A DNA stretch of 38,167 bases, from contig JANQTQ010000207.1 in NCBI GenBank assembly GCA_030731625.1, positions 1 through 38,167 of the forward strand, given 5' to 3'. The notes under the pieces are model-generated. The model was not told the origin of the DNA, made no database searches, and saw only the letters and a list, made by a program, of their open reading frames with translations. The stretch is from Polaribacter sp. (lineage in GTDB: Bacteria > Bacteroidota > Bacteroidia > Flavobacteriales > Flavobacteriaceae). The translations under genes were made by a program, and so were the position numbers. This document shows positions 26,077 to 37,570 of this stretch, one piece after another (positions within the stretch are counted from its first letter, which is position 1; each line of letters begins with the position of its first letter).

Positions 26077-28353
26077 ATGAGCGATTCTAGAAAAAGACAT
26101 GAGGCCTTATTATACCATGCAAAGCCTAAACCTGGTAAAATTGAAGTTGTACCTACAAAAAAATATGCTACTCAACATGATTTAGCACTTGCTTATTCTC
26201 CAGGAGTTGCAGAACCTTGTTTAGAAATTGCAAAAGACAAAGAAAACGTTTATAAATATACCGCTAAAGGAAATTTAGTTGCTGTAATTACTAACGGAAC
26301 AGCTGTTTTAGGCTTGGGTGATATTGGTCCATTAGCCTCTAAACCAGTAATGGAAGGAAAAGGTTTATTGTTTAAAATCTTTGCAGATATTGATGTTTTT
26401 GATATTGAAATTGACGCTACAGATGTAGATAAATTTGTAGAAACAGTAAAAGCAATTGCCCCAACCTTTGGAGGAATCAATTTAGAAGATATTAAAGCTC
26501 CTGAAGCTTTTGAAATAGAAAGAAGATTAAAAGAGGAACTAAACATTCCGGTAATGCACGATGACCAGCACGGAACCGCAATTATTTCTGCAGCTGCGTT
26601 AAAAAATGCAATAGAAATTACAAAGAAAGATATTTCTAAAGTAAAAATTGTAGTAAATGGTGCAGGTGCTGCAGCCATTTCTTGCACACGTTTATACGTA
26701 AAGTTAGGTGCACAATTAGAAAATATTGTAATGTGCGATAGTAAAGGAGTAATTCGCAAAGACAGAGACAATTTAACTGCCGAAAAAGAAGAATTTGCAA
26801 CAGACCAAGATGTACACACACTTGATGATGCCATGAAAAATGCAGATGTTTTTATAGGTTTATCGAAAGGAAACGTGGTTTCTCCAGATATGCTTTTATC
26901 TATGGCAAATGATCCTATTGTATTTGCCATGGCAAACCCTGTTGCAGAAATAGATTACGATTTAGCAGTTGCCACTAGAAAAGATATCATCATGGCTACA
27001 GGAAGATCAGACCATCCTAACCAAGTGAATAATGTACTAGGTTTTCCGTTTATTTTTAGAGGTGCTTTAGATGTTAGAGCAACTAAAATTAATGAAGAAA
27101 TGAAAATGGCTGCTGTACATGCTTTGGCCGATTTGGCAAAAAGAGCTGTACCAGAAAAAGTAAATATTGTTTATGATGAAGTTAGTTTATCATTTGGTAG
27201 AGAATATATTATTCCGAAACCATTTGATCCAAGATTAATTTATGAAATTCCGCCTGCAATTGCCAAAGCAGCCATGGATTCTGGAGTTGCTCAACATCCA
27301 ATAACAGATTGGGAAAACTACAGAGAAGAATTAATGGAAAGATCTGGTTCTGGTAGTAAAGAAATTAGAATGATTCATAACAGAGCCAAAAGCAATTTAA
27401 AAAGAATTGTTTTTGCTGAGGCAGATCATATTGATGTTTTAAAAGCAGCACAAAGAGTACATGATGAAAAACTTGGTAAAGTAATTTTATTAGGTAGAAA
27501 AGAATTAATTCTAGAACTAAAAGAAGAAATAGGTTTTACTGCTGATGTACCAATCTTTGATCCAAAAATAGACGAAGAAGAAGAACGCAGACAACGTTAT
27601 GGAGAAGCTTATTGGAAAAAAAGACAACGTAAAGGAAGAACCCTTTCTGAAGCTACAAAATTAATGCGAGAACGTAATTATTTTGGAGCAATGATGGTAA
27701 ACGAAAATGAAGCAGATGCTTTTATTACAGGTTATTCTAGACCTTACCCAAGTGTTTTAAAACCAATCTTAGAGTTGGTAGAAAAAGAAAGAGGTGTTTC
27801 TAAAATTGCAGCTTGTAACTTAATGCTAACCAAACAAGGTCCTTTATTTTTAGCTGATACCACTATCAATGTCAATCCTTCATCAAAGGATATGATAAAA
27901 ACGACACAAATGACTTCTAGTTTGGTGAAAATGTTTGGTATGAAACCAAATGTTGCCATGGTCTCTTTTTCTAACTTTGGTTCATCAAATACAGAAACAT
28001 CCAAAAAAATAAGAGAAGCTGTAGCTTTTATGCATAGACATTATCCTGATGCAATTGTAGACGGAGAATTGCAAGCAGATTTTGCATTAAACAAAGAGTT
28101 ATTGGCAAAAGAATTTCCATTTTCTAAACTAAACGGTAAAAAGGTGAATGTTTTAATTTTCCCGAATTTAGAATCTGCAAATATTACCTATAAACTATTA
28201 AAACAATTGCAAGGTGCAGAATCTATTGGACCTATGATTTTAGGATTAAGCAAAGCTGTACACGTTTTACAACTAGGTTCTAGCGTTGATGAAATGGTAA
28301 ATATGGCTGCTTTAGCATGTGTAGATGCGCAGCAAAGAGAAAAGAATAAATAA
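26077..28353 (+). CDS. maeB: NADP-dependent malic enzyme with C-terminal phosphotransacetylase-like domain
   Basis: LALAYSPGVAEPCLEIA, NGTAVLGLGDIGPLASKPVMEGK, HDDQHGTAIISAAAL, plus PTA-like domain RIVFAEADHIDVLKAAQ...; 758 aa. Confidence 0.95.
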   Translation: MSDSRKRHEALLYHAKPKPGKIEVVPTKKYATQHDLALAYSPGVAEPCLEIAKDKENVYKYTAKGNLVAVITNGTAVLGLGDIGPLASKPVMEGKGLLFKIFADIDVFDIEIDATDVDKFVETVKAIAPTFGGINLEDIKAPEAFEIERRLKEELNIPVMHDDQHGTAIISAAALKNAIEITKKDISKVKIVVNGAGAAAISCTRLYVKLGAQLENIVMCDSKGVIRKDRDNLTAEKEEFATDQDVHTLDDAMKNADVFIGLSKGNVVSPDMLLSMANDPIVFAMANPVAEIDYDLAVATRKDIIMATGRSDHPNQVNNVLGFPFIFRGALDVRATKINEEMKMAAVHALADLAKRAVPEKVNIVYDEVSLSFGREYIIPKPFDPRLIYEIPPAIAKAAMDSGVAQHPITDWENYREELMERSGSGSKEIRMIHNRAKSNLKRIVFAEADHIDVLKAAQRVHDEKLGKVILLGRKELILELKEEIGFTADVPIFDPKIDEEEERRQRYGEAYWKKRQRKGRTLSEATKLMRERNYFGAMMVNENEADAFITGYSRPYPSVLKPILELVEKERGVSKIAACNLMLTKQGPLFLADTTINVNPSSKDMIKTTQMTSSLVKMFGMKPNVAMVSFSNFGSSNTETSKKIREAVAFMHRHYPDAIVDGELQADFALNKELLAKEFPFSKLNGKKVNVLIFPNLESANITYKLLKQLQGAESIGPMILGLSKAVHVLQLGSSVDEMVNMAALACVDAQQREKNK

Positions 28354-28384
28354 TTTATTACATTAGAGCCCAGAAAAAGCAGAT

Positions 28385-28966
28385 ATGATTACACAAGTTA
28401 GAGGAAGATTAGTAGAAAAAAACCCAACAGAGGTTGTTGTTGATTGTAATGGAGTTGGTTATTTATTACATATTTCTTTAAATACTTTTTCTAGCTTGCC
28501 TGCAGATGAAAATGTAGTTTTATACACACATTTATCAATACGAGAAGATGCACATACACTTTTTGGGTTTATCAATAAAACCGAAAGAGAAATTTTTAAA
28601 TTATTAATTTCGGTTTCTGGTGTTGGGCCAAGTATTGCAAGAACAATGCTTTCGTCTATGACATCCGAAGAAATACAAAACGCAATTGCTTCAGAAAATG
28701 TTGCTTTAATTCAGTCTGTAAAAGGAATTGGTGTAAAAACTGCACAAAGAGTTATTGTAGATTTGAAAGATAAAATATTAAAAACGTTTGATATTGATGA
28801 AGTTTCGGTAAGAACAAGCAATACAAACAAAGATGAAGCGTTATCTGCATTAGAGGTTTTAGGTTTTCAAAGAAAACAATCTGAAAAAATAATTACAAGT
28901 ATTTTAAAAGAAAACCCAGATGCTTCTGTAGAAAAAATCATAAAACTAGCTTTAAAAAACCTATAG
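28385..28966 (+). CDS. ruvA: Holliday junction branch migration protein RuvA
   Basis: MITQVRGRLVEKNPTEVVVDCNGVGYLLHIS, GVGPSIARTMLS, VKGIGVKTAQRVIVDLKDK. Confidence 0.96.
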   Translation: MITQVRGRLVEKNPTEVVVDCNGVGYLLHISLNTFSSLPADENVVLYTHLSIREDAHTLFGFINKTEREIFKLLISVSGVGPSIARTMLSSMTSEEIQNAIASENVALIQSVKGIGVKTAQRVIVDLKDKILKTFDIDEVSVRTSNTNKDEALSALEVLGFQRKQSEKIITSILKENPDASVEKIIKLALKNL

Positions 28967-28970
28967 TAAA

Positions 28971-31900
28971 TTGATTAAATTATTAAAGAAAATACTTTTT
29001 TTAGTGCTTTTTACTTTCGCGGTAAATGCATCTTCTTATGCCCAAAGCACAAAAAGTAAAGACTCTACTGCTGTAGAAAAAGACACTTTAAAATTAAAAT
29101 ACAACTTTAATCACACCCAAAAAGGAAGTCTTTTTTTAGACGATTTAGCTGAGAAAGAAGTTATTTTTGATAAGGAATTAAACAGGTATGTAATCCTTGA
29201 AAAAATTGGTGACTATTATACAAAAACACCTGTTTTTTTAACACAAAAAGAATATCAGCAATATCGTTTAAAGCGAGATATGTTGCAATATTATAAAGAC
29301 AAAGTAAGTGCAACAAATAGTAAAAAGAAAGGTTCTTTAGATGCACAAAAAGATTTATTACCCTCTTACTATGTAAACTCTAAATTTTTTGAATCTATTT
29401 TTGGAGGAAATACCATACAATTTACACCCACAGGAAGCTTAAATTTAAAACTGGGTTTAATTTATCAAAATACAGAAAACCCTCAAATATCCGAAGAAAA
29501 CAGAAGTAGTTTAACCTTTGATTTTGACCAACAAATTAATGCTAGTTTGCGAGCAAAAGTTGGTGAACGTTTAGAATTTACAGCAAATTACGACACACAA
29601 TCTAGTTTCGATTTTCAAAATCAGGTGAAAATAGATTTTACACCAACAGAAGATGATATTCTTCAAGGTTTAGAAGCTGGTAATATAGAAATGCCCATAA
29701 AAAACTCTTTAATAAATGGTGCTCAGAGTTTGTTTGGGGTAAAAACAAAATTAAAATTTGGAAACACCAATGTTACTGCGGTTTTCTCTCAGCAAAATTC
29801 AGAAAGTAAAACTATCGTTGCACAAGCAGGTGCTTCTATACAAGAATTTGAGTTACAAACTACAGATTATGATAATGACAGACACTTTTTCTTATCACAA
29901 TTTTTTATAGACAACTATTCAAATTCGTTAAAAAATTATCCATTAATAAGTAGTCAAGTAAATATTACACGGATTGAGGTTTGGGTAACAAACAGAAATG
30001 CAAGTACAGAAGATTTTAGAAGTATTGTAGCAATTGCCGATTTAGGAGAATCTAATAATATAAATTCAACTTACAAAAATTTAGTAGATAATAACGGAAC
30101 AGTTGTAAACACAAACCCTGTTAGTATTAATACAAACGGACAAGTTTTAAACTTACCTCAAAATAATTCTAACAACATTTATAGCACCACTATTTTAGCA
30201 GGAATTAGAGATATTTCTACTGTTGATAATACTCTAAATGGTACTTTTCAAATGGAACAAGGAACAGATTATTCCATCCTTGAAAATGCAAGAAAATTAG
30301 GTACAAGCGAATTTACTTTAAACTCACAATTGGGATATATATCTTTAAATAGAAGATTAAACGATGGTGAAGTTTTAGCAGTTGCTTATGAATATACGAT
30401 TGCAGGAAGTGTAACGGGTAGTACAGAAAAATCTTTTAAAGTTGGGGAGTTTTCTAATGACGGAATTACCTCTCCAGACAATTTAGCCGTAAAATTATTA
30501 CGTAGCGAAATTTTAACAACAAAAAGGACTAATGATTTTGGAAGCGAAGAATCTTTTCCTACTTGGCGTTTAATGATGAAAAACATTTATGCTTTAGGTG
30601 CTTTCCCTTTAACGCAAGATGGTTTTCGTTTCGAAATTCAATATAGAGATGATGCAACGGGTATTGCATCGAATGTGTTACAAAATGCACAAACTACAGA
30701 TATTGCAAACACACCTTTAATTCAGGTTTTAAAATTAGATCAACTTGACCAAAGTCAGTTTAGAACTGCAGATGGTTTTTTTGATTATGTAGAAGGCGTT
30801 ACAGTAAATTCTGAAAACGGATATGTAATTTTCCCAAATCCAGAACCTTTTGGAAACGACTTAGCCAACAAATTAACAAGTGCTGCTGATGAAAATTATT
30901 TGTTTAAAGAATTGTATTTAAACACAAAAATTAACATTCAAAATAACTTTCAAAACAAAGACAAATATTTCTTAAAAGGATATTTTAAATCAGAAAATTC
31001 TGGCGGAATTTCTATTGGCGCTTTTAATGTGCCAAGAGGTTCTGTAAAAGTTACTGCTGGAGGAAAACAATTAGTGGAAGGAGTAGATTTTGTGGTTGAT
31101 TATCAGTTAGGAAAAGTACAAATTATAGATCCGGGCTTACAAGCATCTGGAACTCCTATAAATGTATCTACAGAAAATAATGCCGTATTTAATCAACAAA
31201 GAAAAACCTTTATGGGTGTGGATGTTGAGCATACATTTTCTGAAAAATTTGTAGTGGGTGCAACCATCCTAAATATTAATGAAAGACCATTAACCCCTAA
31301 AGTTAATTTTGGTGCAGAACCAATAGACAATACTATGTTTGGTTTTAATATCGATTATTCTACAGAGGTACCTTACTTTACGAAACTAGCAAATAAATTA
31401 CCTTTTGTAGATACAGATGTGCCTTCTAACTTTTCTGTTAGAGCAGATATGGCTTATTTATTACCTGGAACTCCAAGTGGAATCGATGTTGCTGGCGCTG
31501 CAACTTCTTATATCGATGATTTTGAAGCATCACAAATACCTATAAGTTTATTATCTCCATTAGATTGGTATGAAGCAAGTACGCCAAGATATTTTAATGG
31601 TTTTAATGGTGATCAAAGTGATTTATCTTACAATTATAAAAGAGGAAAATTAGCATGGTATAGTATTGACCAAATTTTTTACGGATTAGGACAAACACCT
31701 GCAAGCATAGATGCTGATGAATTATCGAGAGCAGAAACAAGACAAATTAATTACAGCGAATTATTTCCAAATGTACAATTAGATATTACACAAAATTCTT
31801 TGGTAAGAACTTTAGATTTAGCTTATTTTCCGCAAGAAAGAGGTTCTTACAACTACAATCCTAATGCAAGTTTTAATGGAGATAATGTAACGTTGCCAAG

Positions 31901-34900
31901 TCCTGAATCTAATTGGGGTGGAATTATGCGTCCGTTAACTACTAATAATTTTGACCAAGCCAATGTTGAATTTATTCAATTTTGGATTATGGATCCTTAT
32001 CAAAATTATTCTATTACAAACGCAGAAGGTTTACCACAAGGTGTAAATCCAAATAGTTTAACAAATCAAGTTGGAGATTTATACATCAATTTAGGAAACG
32101 TTTCTGAAGACATTGTAAAAGATAATCGTAAAATGTTTGAAAACGGTTTACCAGAAGATGGTTTAAAAATCGATGGTTCTAACGTAAATAGAACAACTTG
32201 GGGAGATGTTCCTAGAAATCCATCAATCATTTATGCTTTTAGCGAAGAAGATGCTGCAAGAACTAATCAAGATGTTGGTTTTGATGGTTTAAATGATACT
32301 GAAGAAAAAAGCCTAGGAAATATTGGAGCCTATAGTTCTTTAAATGATCCTGCAGCAGATAACTTTAAATTTTTTAGAGGTGCAGATTTAGACGCAATTA
32401 ATGCATCCGTAATTAAAAGGTATAAAGACTACAATAATACACAAGGAAATTCGCCAACCTTAAATCAATCGCCAGAAACATATCCAACATCCTCTACCAC
32501 TTATCCAGATGTAGAAGACATCAACAGAGACCAAACAATGAATACTGTTGAGAGTTATTATGAGTACAAAATTTCTATGAATCAGGCTGATTTGGTAACA
32601 GGTACAAATTATATTGTTGATGAAAAAACAACCACTGTAACGCTAGAAAACGGAAATACACAACAAACCAAATGGTATCAATTTAGAGTTCCTATTAGAA
32701 ATGGAACACCCATAAATGGAATTTCTGATTTTAACAGTATCCGTTTTGTTAGAATGTTTTTAACAAACTTTAAAATGCCTGTTGTTGTTCGTTTTGGAGA
32801 ATTAGATTTAGTTCGTGGCGATTGGAGACGTTACACTAAAACGATAGACGGAACTGTAAATTCTGATAGAGATTTAAATCAATCAGAATTAGAAGGTTTT
32901 GAAGTTGGTGTTGTAAGTATTGAACAAAATGATGGTAGTTACATTGAACCACCAGGAATTGAAAGAGAACGTTTACAAGGAAGTACAACCGTACAATTAC
33001 AAAATGAACAATCTGTAACTTTAAAAGTAACCAATTTAGAACCAAATAGTACCAGAGCTATTTATAAAAATATAAGTGTAGATTTAAGACGTTTTAAAAA
33101 TCTTAAAATGTTTATGCATTTACAAGGAGATGAAGGTTTTAATGGTGTTATACGTTTGGGTACTGATTTAGACGACAACTATTATGAAATAGAAGTTCCG
33201 TTAACGGTAAGTTCTGGAGGAAATGGACAGTATGACATTTGGCCAGAAGTAAATAATTTAGATGCATTTTTAGAAACTTTTGGAAAAGTAAAATTAGAAA
33301 GAGATGCAATTGGTGCAGCTATTAATGAAATCTATACTTCTACATCACAAACAGACGGTTTACCATACACCATTAGTGTAAAAGGAAACCCAACATTAGC
33401 AAAATTAAAGACAATAATGCTGGGTTTAAAAAACACAGGTGTTGTTTCTAAAAGTGGTGAAATATGGTTTAATGAGTTGCGTTCTTCTGGTTTTGATAAT
33501 AAGCCAGGTTGGGCCGCAGTTATGAATGCGGATGCAAATTTTGCAGATGTTGCCAATGTTTCTCTTGCCGGAAGCATCAAAACAATTGGTTTTGGTAATG
33601 TAGAAGATAGAGTAAGTCAACGTAGTTTAGACGAAACCAAACAATATGATGTTGCCACAACGATTAACCTTGGTAAAGTTCTAACTCCAGAAAAATGGGG
33701 AATTCAATTACCTATGAGTTACAGTATAGGTGAAGAATTTATAGATCCAAAATTTGATCCACAATACCAAGATGTAACATTAGCAGATGCTCTTGAACAA
33801 AATCCAAATAGTGAGTTTTCTAGAGATTATACCAAAAGAACAAGCATTAGTTTTATAAATGTTAAAAAGAATAGAAACCCTAATTCATCAGAAAAACCTC
33901 AATTTTATGATGTAGAAAACATAGCGGTTTCATACTCTCATAACAAAGAATTTCATAGAGATTATAATATTGAAAAATATATAAACGAAAATGTAACGGC
34001 TTCTGCAGGATATAATTTTAACTTTGACTCTAAATCTATAGAACCTTTTAAAAATAATGATTCTATATTTAGAAGTGATTTTTGGAAATTCATGAAAGAC
34101 ATAAATTTCAATCCTGTTCCAAAAACACTAGCCGTTAATTCTAGAATTAATAGAGCTTATAATGAGCAACAATCTAGAAATTTAGTAGAAGGTTTATCTG
34201 CTCAGCCAGAATTAAAACAACGTAGATTTTTATTTGATTGGGATTATGCAATTGGTTTCGATTTAACCAAATCATTACAAGTAAACTTTAACGCAACCAA
34301 TAGTTACATGTATGACACCTTTGGAAACGGAGAAGATATTCAGGTATTTGACGATTTCTTTAATACAGGAAGACCAAATCATTATCATCAAAAATTAAAC
34401 TCAACCTATAATTTACCTTTAGATAAGTTTCCTTTTTTAAGTTTTATGAAAGCGGATTATGCATATACCGCAGATTTTGATTGGCAAGTTTCATCGCAAG
34501 ATCAAACCATTGTAGAACAAATTGGTAATGTAATACAAAACGCAAATACACATAATATAAATACAACACTCTCTTTTGATAAATTGTACAAACAAATAGG
34601 TTTTGAAAAATTATTGCTTACAAAATCGCAACGCAAAAACGCAAAAGGACAAAATACTGCAAGACTAAAACCTACTAAAAACTTACCATTAGGGAAACAA
34701 ATATTAAAAACATCTTGGGATATTGTTACTTCTGTAAAACAAGGTAAAATAAGTTATACAGAAAATAACGGACAATACTTACAAGGGTATACAGAAGATA
34801 TTGGCTTTTTAGGCGGCGCACCTACTTCATTTGCTTTTGGTAGCCAAGTTGATATTAGAAACAAAGCACTAGAAAATGGTTGGCTTGTTACTAGAACTGA

Positions 34901-36020
34901 TGGAGGCGAATATTTTAATAAAACGTTTAGCAGAACAAAATACGATAAATTAGACTATACATTTACTTTAAAACCTATTGAAGATTTAAATATTGATGTA
35001 ATTGGTAATAAAATTAATACTGCAGACATTTCTCAACAAATAGATTTAATAGAAGGTAAAAATGCTTTTGAAGATACACCGGTGTTTGAAACAGGAAACT
35101 TTAGTACAAGTCATTCTATGCTTTCAACAGCGTTTACTAATGGTGATGCACTTTTTCAAACAATGAAAGATTACAGAAGTATTATTTCTAATAGATTAGC
35201 CACAGAAGCAAATGCACCAATAGACGGATTTGGAGAAAATAGTCAACAAGTATTATTGCCTTCTTTTATGGCAGCCTATTCTGGAAAAAACCCTAATAAA
35301 GTAAGCACAAGTTTATTTAGAAACATACCAATTCCAAACTGGACATTGCGTTATAATGGCTTAATGAAATTTGATTGGTTTAAGAAAACTTTTGCAACAT
35401 TTGTAGTATCACACGGTTATAGATCTTCTTACACCATATCAAGTTTTACAAATAACTTACAATATAGCGACGCAACAGCTTTTACAGAAAAAAACGCAGC
35501 AGGTAATTACGAATCTAAAAGATTGGTTGCTGCAGCTACTTTAGTTGATGAATTTTCACCACTTATTAAAGTGGATATGAAAATGAAAAACTCATTTTCT
35601 TTAAGAGGAGAAGTTAAAAAAGACAGAACCTTAACAATGAACTTTAACAATAGTACTTTAACAGATATCGCAGGTACAGAATATATTTTTGGTTTTGGTT
35701 ATGTTTTTAAAGATGTTAAAATGAATACTCGCTTTACAGGTAAAAAAACTACTTTAAAAGGAGATATTAATTTAAGAGCAGATGTTTCTTTAAGAGATAA
35801 TTTAACACAAATAAGATACGTAGATGAAGATAATGATCAAATAAGTGGTGGTCAGAATTTATTTTCTATTAAATTTACGGCAGATTACAGATTGAATAGT
35901 AATTTAACAGCATCGTTTTATTACAATCATCAAACATCTAAATATGCTATATCTACCACTTTTCCAAGACAAGCAATTAATGGTGGCTTTAATATAGTGT
36001 ACAACTTAGGAGGTAACTAA
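28971..36020 (+). CDS. sprA: T9SS outer membrane translocon / gliding motility protein SprA (TTG start)
   Basis: 2349 aa, signal peptide, ...DFEASQIPISLLSPLDWYEASTPRYFNG..., WGGIMRPLTTNNFDQANVEFIQFWIMDPY; length and motifs typical of SprA/SovA. Sits between ruvA and gcvH. Confidence 0.95.
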   Translation: MIKLLKKILFLVLFTFAVNASSYAQSTKSKDSTAVEKDTLKLKYNFNHTQKGSLFLDDLAEKEVIFDKELNRYVILEKIGDYYTKTPVFLTQKEYQQYRLKRDMLQYYKDKVSATNSKKKGSLDAQKDLLPSYYVNSKFFESIFGGNTIQFTPTGSLNLKLGLIYQNTENPQISEENRSSLTFDFDQQINASLRAKVGERLEFTANYDTQSSFDFQNQVKIDFTPTEDDILQGLEAGNIEMPIKNSLINGAQSLFGVKTKLKFGNTNVTAVFSQQNSESKTIVAQAGASIQEFELQTTDYDNDRHFFLSQFFIDNYSNSLKNYPLISSQVNITRIEVWVTNRNASTEDFRSIVAIADLGESNNINSTYKNLVDNNGTVVNTNPVSINTNGQVLNLPQNNSNNIYSTTILAGIRDISTVDNTLNGTFQMEQGTDYSILENARKLGTSEFTLNSQLGYISLNRRLNDGEVLAVAYEYTIAGSVTGSTEKSFKVGEFSNDGITSPDNLAVKLLRSEILTTKRTNDFGSEESFPTWRLMMKNIYALGAFPLTQDGFRFEIQYRDDATGIASNVLQNAQTTDIANTPLIQVLKLDQLDQSQFRTADGFFDYVEGVTVNSENGYVIFPNPEPFGNDLANKLTSAADENYLFKELYLNTKINIQNNFQNKDKYFLKGYFKSENSGGISIGAFNVPRGSVKVTAGGKQLVEGVDFVVDYQLGKVQIIDPGLQASGTPINVSTENNAVFNQQRKTFMGVDVEHTFSEKFVVGATILNINERPLTPKVNFGAEPIDNTMFGFNIDYSTEVPYFTKLANKLPFVDTDVPSNFSVRADMAYLLPGTPSGIDVAGAATSYIDDFEASQIPISLLSPLDWYEASTPRYFNGFNGDQSDLSYNYKRGKLAWYSIDQIFYGLGQTPASIDADELSRAETRQINYSELFPNVQLDITQNSLVRTLDLAYFPQERGSYNYNPNASFNGDNVTLPSPESNWGGIMRPLTTNNFDQANVEFIQFWIMDPYQNYSITNAEGLPQGVNPNSLTNQVGDLYINLGNVSEDIVKDNRKMFENGLPEDGLKIDGSNVNRTTWGDVPRNPSIIYAFSEEDAARTNQDVGFDGLNDTEEKSLGNIGAYSSLNDPAADNFKFFRGADLDAINASVIKRYKDYNNTQGNSPTLNQSPETYPTSSTTYPDVEDINRDQTMNTVESYYEYKISMNQADLVTGTNYIVDEKTTTVTLENGNTQQTKWYQFRVPIRNGTPINGISDFNSIRFVRMFLTNFKMPVVVRFGELDLVRGDWRRYTKTIDGTVNSDRDLNQSELEGFEVGVVSIEQNDGSYIEPPGIERERLQGSTTVQLQNEQSVTLKVTNLEPNSTRAIYKNISVDLRRFKNLKMFMHLQGDEGFNGVIRLGTDLDDNYYEIEVPLTVSSGGNGQYDIWPEVNNLDAFLETFGKVKLERDAIGAAINEIYTSTSQTDGLPYTISVKGNPTLAKLKTIMLGLKNTGVVSKSGEIWFNELRSSGFDNKPGWAAVMNADANFADVANVSLAGSIKTIGFGNVEDRVSQRSLDETKQYDVATTINLGKVLTPEKWGIQLPMSYSIGEEFIDPKFDPQYQDVTLADALEQNPNSEFSRDYTKRTSISFINVKKNRNPNSSEKPQFYDVENIAVSYSHNKEFHRDYNIEKYINENVTASAGYNFNFDSKSIEPFKNNDSIFRSDFWKFMKDINFNPVPKTLAVNSRINRAYNEQQSRNLVEGLSAQPELKQRRFLFDWDYAIGFDLTKSLQVNFNATNSYMYDTFGNGEDIQVFDDFFNTGRPNHYHQKLNSTYNLPLDKFPFLSFMKADYAYTADFDWQVSSQDQTIVEQIGNVIQNANTHNINTTLSFDKLYKQIGFEKLLLTKSQRKNAKGQNTARLKPTKNLPLGKQILKTSWDIVTSVKQGKISYTENNGQYLQGYTEDIGFLGGAPTSFAFGSQVDIRNKALENGWLVTRTDGGEYFNKTFSRTKYDKLDYTFTLKPIEDLNIDVIGNKINTADISQQIDLIEGKNAFEDTPVFETGNFSTSHSMLSTAFTNGDALFQTMKDYRSIISNRLATEANAPIDGFGENSQQVLLPSFMAAYSGKNPNKVSTSLFRNIPIPNWTLRYNGLMKFDWFKKTFATFVVSHGYRSSYTISSFTNNLQYSDATAFTEKNAAGNYESKRLVAAATLVDEFSPLIKVDMKMKNSFSLRGEVKKDRTLTMNFNNSTLTDIAGTEYIFGFGYVFKDVKMNTRFTGKKTTLKGDINLRADVSLRDNLTQIRYVDEDNDQISGGQNLFSIKFTADYRLNSNLTASFYYNHQTSKYAISTTFPRQAINGGFNIVYNLGGN

Positions 36021-36047
36021 AATAAATAAAAATAAAAATTAATTAAA

Positions 36048-36428
36048 ATGAATATTCCAGCTGAATTAAAATACACCAAAGACCACGAGTGGGTTCAAAT
36101 TGAAGGTAATGTTGCAACTGTAGGAATTACAGATTTTGCACAAGGTGAACTAGGAGATATAGTTTATGTAGATGTAGATACTTTAGAAGATACCGTTGAA
36201 GAAGGAGAAATTTTTGGTTCTGTTGAAGCAGTAAAAACAGTTTCCGATTTATTTATGCCTTTATCTGGAGAAGTAATAGAATTTAATGAAGGTTTAGAAG
36301 ATGAACCAGAATTAGTAAATACTGACCCCTACGGTAAAGGCTGGATGATAAAAATAGCACTTTCAAATACATCTCAAATAGAAAACTTATTAGATGCAGA
36401 AGCCTATAAAAAAATTATTACTGGGTAA
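36048..36428 (+). CDS. gcvH: Glycine cleavage system H protein
   Basis: [54 protein letters not shown] lipoyl domain, [13 protein letters not shown]. Confidence 0.97.
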   Translation: MNIPAELKYTKDHEWVQIEGNVATVGITDFAQGELGDIVYVDVDTLEDTVEEGEIFGSVEAVKTVSDLFMPLSGEVIEFNEGLEDEPELVNTDPYGKGWMIKIALSNTSQIENLLDAEAYKKIITG

Positions 36429-36771
36429 CCTTTACATTGTCGCTATAATTATTACGCTAACTATTGCTTGCCTTAGTCTTATTAAAATGCCAAGCTATAC
36501 AACAAAGATTACTAATATTGACAAAGTTTATCATACTATTGCCTACTTTACGCTAGGTGTTACCTGGTTATTCTCATATTATAAGAAACCAGAAAAAAAA
36601 TATTTAATTGTAATTTGCTGCATTATTTTTGGCATAATTATTGAAGTAATCCAAAGTAAATTAACAAGTTATAGATCAGGAGATTATCTAGATGTTATTG
36701 CAAATTCATTTGCAATTTTTTTAGCTTTATTGATATTTAACCTGTTTTCTAAAAAAAAAAAGATTAATTAA
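36394..36771 (+). CDS. VanZ family membrane protein
   Basis: Four hydrophobic segments; [14 protein letters not shown] and [24 protein letters not shown] match the VanZ-like pattern. Confidence 0.82.
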   Translation: MQKPIKKLLLGNLYIVAIIITLTIACLSLIKMPSYTTKITNIDKVYHTIAYFTLGVTWLFSYYKKPEKKYLIVICCIIFGIIIEVIQSKLTSYRSGDYLDVIANSFAIFLALLIFNLFSKKKKIN

Positions 36772-36836
36772 CTATAAGACTTGTATTTTACACAATAATT
36801 TAATTAAATTAGCAACCTATTAAAAAATCTTTAAGA

Positions 36837-37556
36837 ATGGAAATTAAGAAGAGTCCTAAATCAAATTTAGAAAATTTCAGCAAGATATTTATGCAAATTG
36901 GTCTTGTATTAGCCTTATTTGTAACTTATGTTGCTATAGAACAGAAAACTTATGACAAAACCTATGGTGAATTAGCTACGGTTAACATGAGTGCTCAAAT
37001 GGAAGAGGACATTCCGATTACAGAAAGAGTAGAACCAGTAAAACCGCCATCTCCACCTCCACCAGCTCCAGAAAAGATTGAAGTTGTAAAAGATGATAAA
37101 GAAGTTAAAGAAACTGTTATAGAAACTACAGAAACAGACGAAACTAAAGCTATTAAAGTTCAAGAAATTGTAGAAGTACAAGAAATTGAAGAAGTTATAG
37201 AAGATGTAAGTTTTATGATTATTGAAGACGTACCTGTTTTTCCAGGTTGTACAGGAAGTAAAGACGAATTAAAAGATTGTTTTAGTCAAATGGTACAAAA
37301 GCATTTCTCTAGAAAATTTGATGCAGAATTACCAAATGAATTAGGTTTATCTTCTGGTAGAAAAAGAGTATTTATCGGTTTTAAAATTGATAAAAACGGA
37401 AACATAGTAAACGTTCAAGCAAGAGGACCTCACCCTAAAATCGAAGATGAGGTAATCAAAGTAATGAAACAATTACCAAAAATGAAACCAGGTAGACAAA
37501 GAGGGAAACCAGTAGGTGTTAAATATAGTATTCCTTTTACTTTAGTAGTAGAGTAA
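36837..37556 (+). CDS. Energy transducer TonB family protein
   Basis: N-terminal TM, proline-rich EPVKPPSPPPPAPEK, C-terminal TonB domain (VFIGFKIDKNGNIVNVQARGPHPKIEDEVIKVMKQLPKMKPGRQRGKPVGVKYSIPF). Confidence 0.92.
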   Translation: MEIKKSPKSNLENFSKIFMQIGLVLALFVTYVAIEQKTYDKTYGELATVNMSAQMEEDIPITERVEPVKPPSPPPPAPEKIEVVKDDKEVKETVIETTETDETKAIKVQEIVEVQEIEEVIEDVSFMIIEDVPVFPGCTGSKDELKDCFSQMVQKHFSRKFDAELPNELGLSSGRKRVFIGFKIDKNGNIVNVQARGPHPKIEDEVIKVMKQLPKMKPGRQRGKPVGVKYSIPFTLVVE

Positions 37557-37570
37557 ATTATAAATACAAA

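Noticed and set aside
26250-26930. 226-aa antisense ORF inside maeB
   Set aside because: Lies fully opposite a strongly conserved malic enzyme gene; low-complexity Ser/Thr/Ile-rich translation without a recognisable domain, consistent with an antisense shadow ORF.
36972-37181. 69-aa antisense ORF in tonB (Phe/Trp-rich)
   Set aside because: Artefact of the complement of the Pro/Glu-rich TonB linker.
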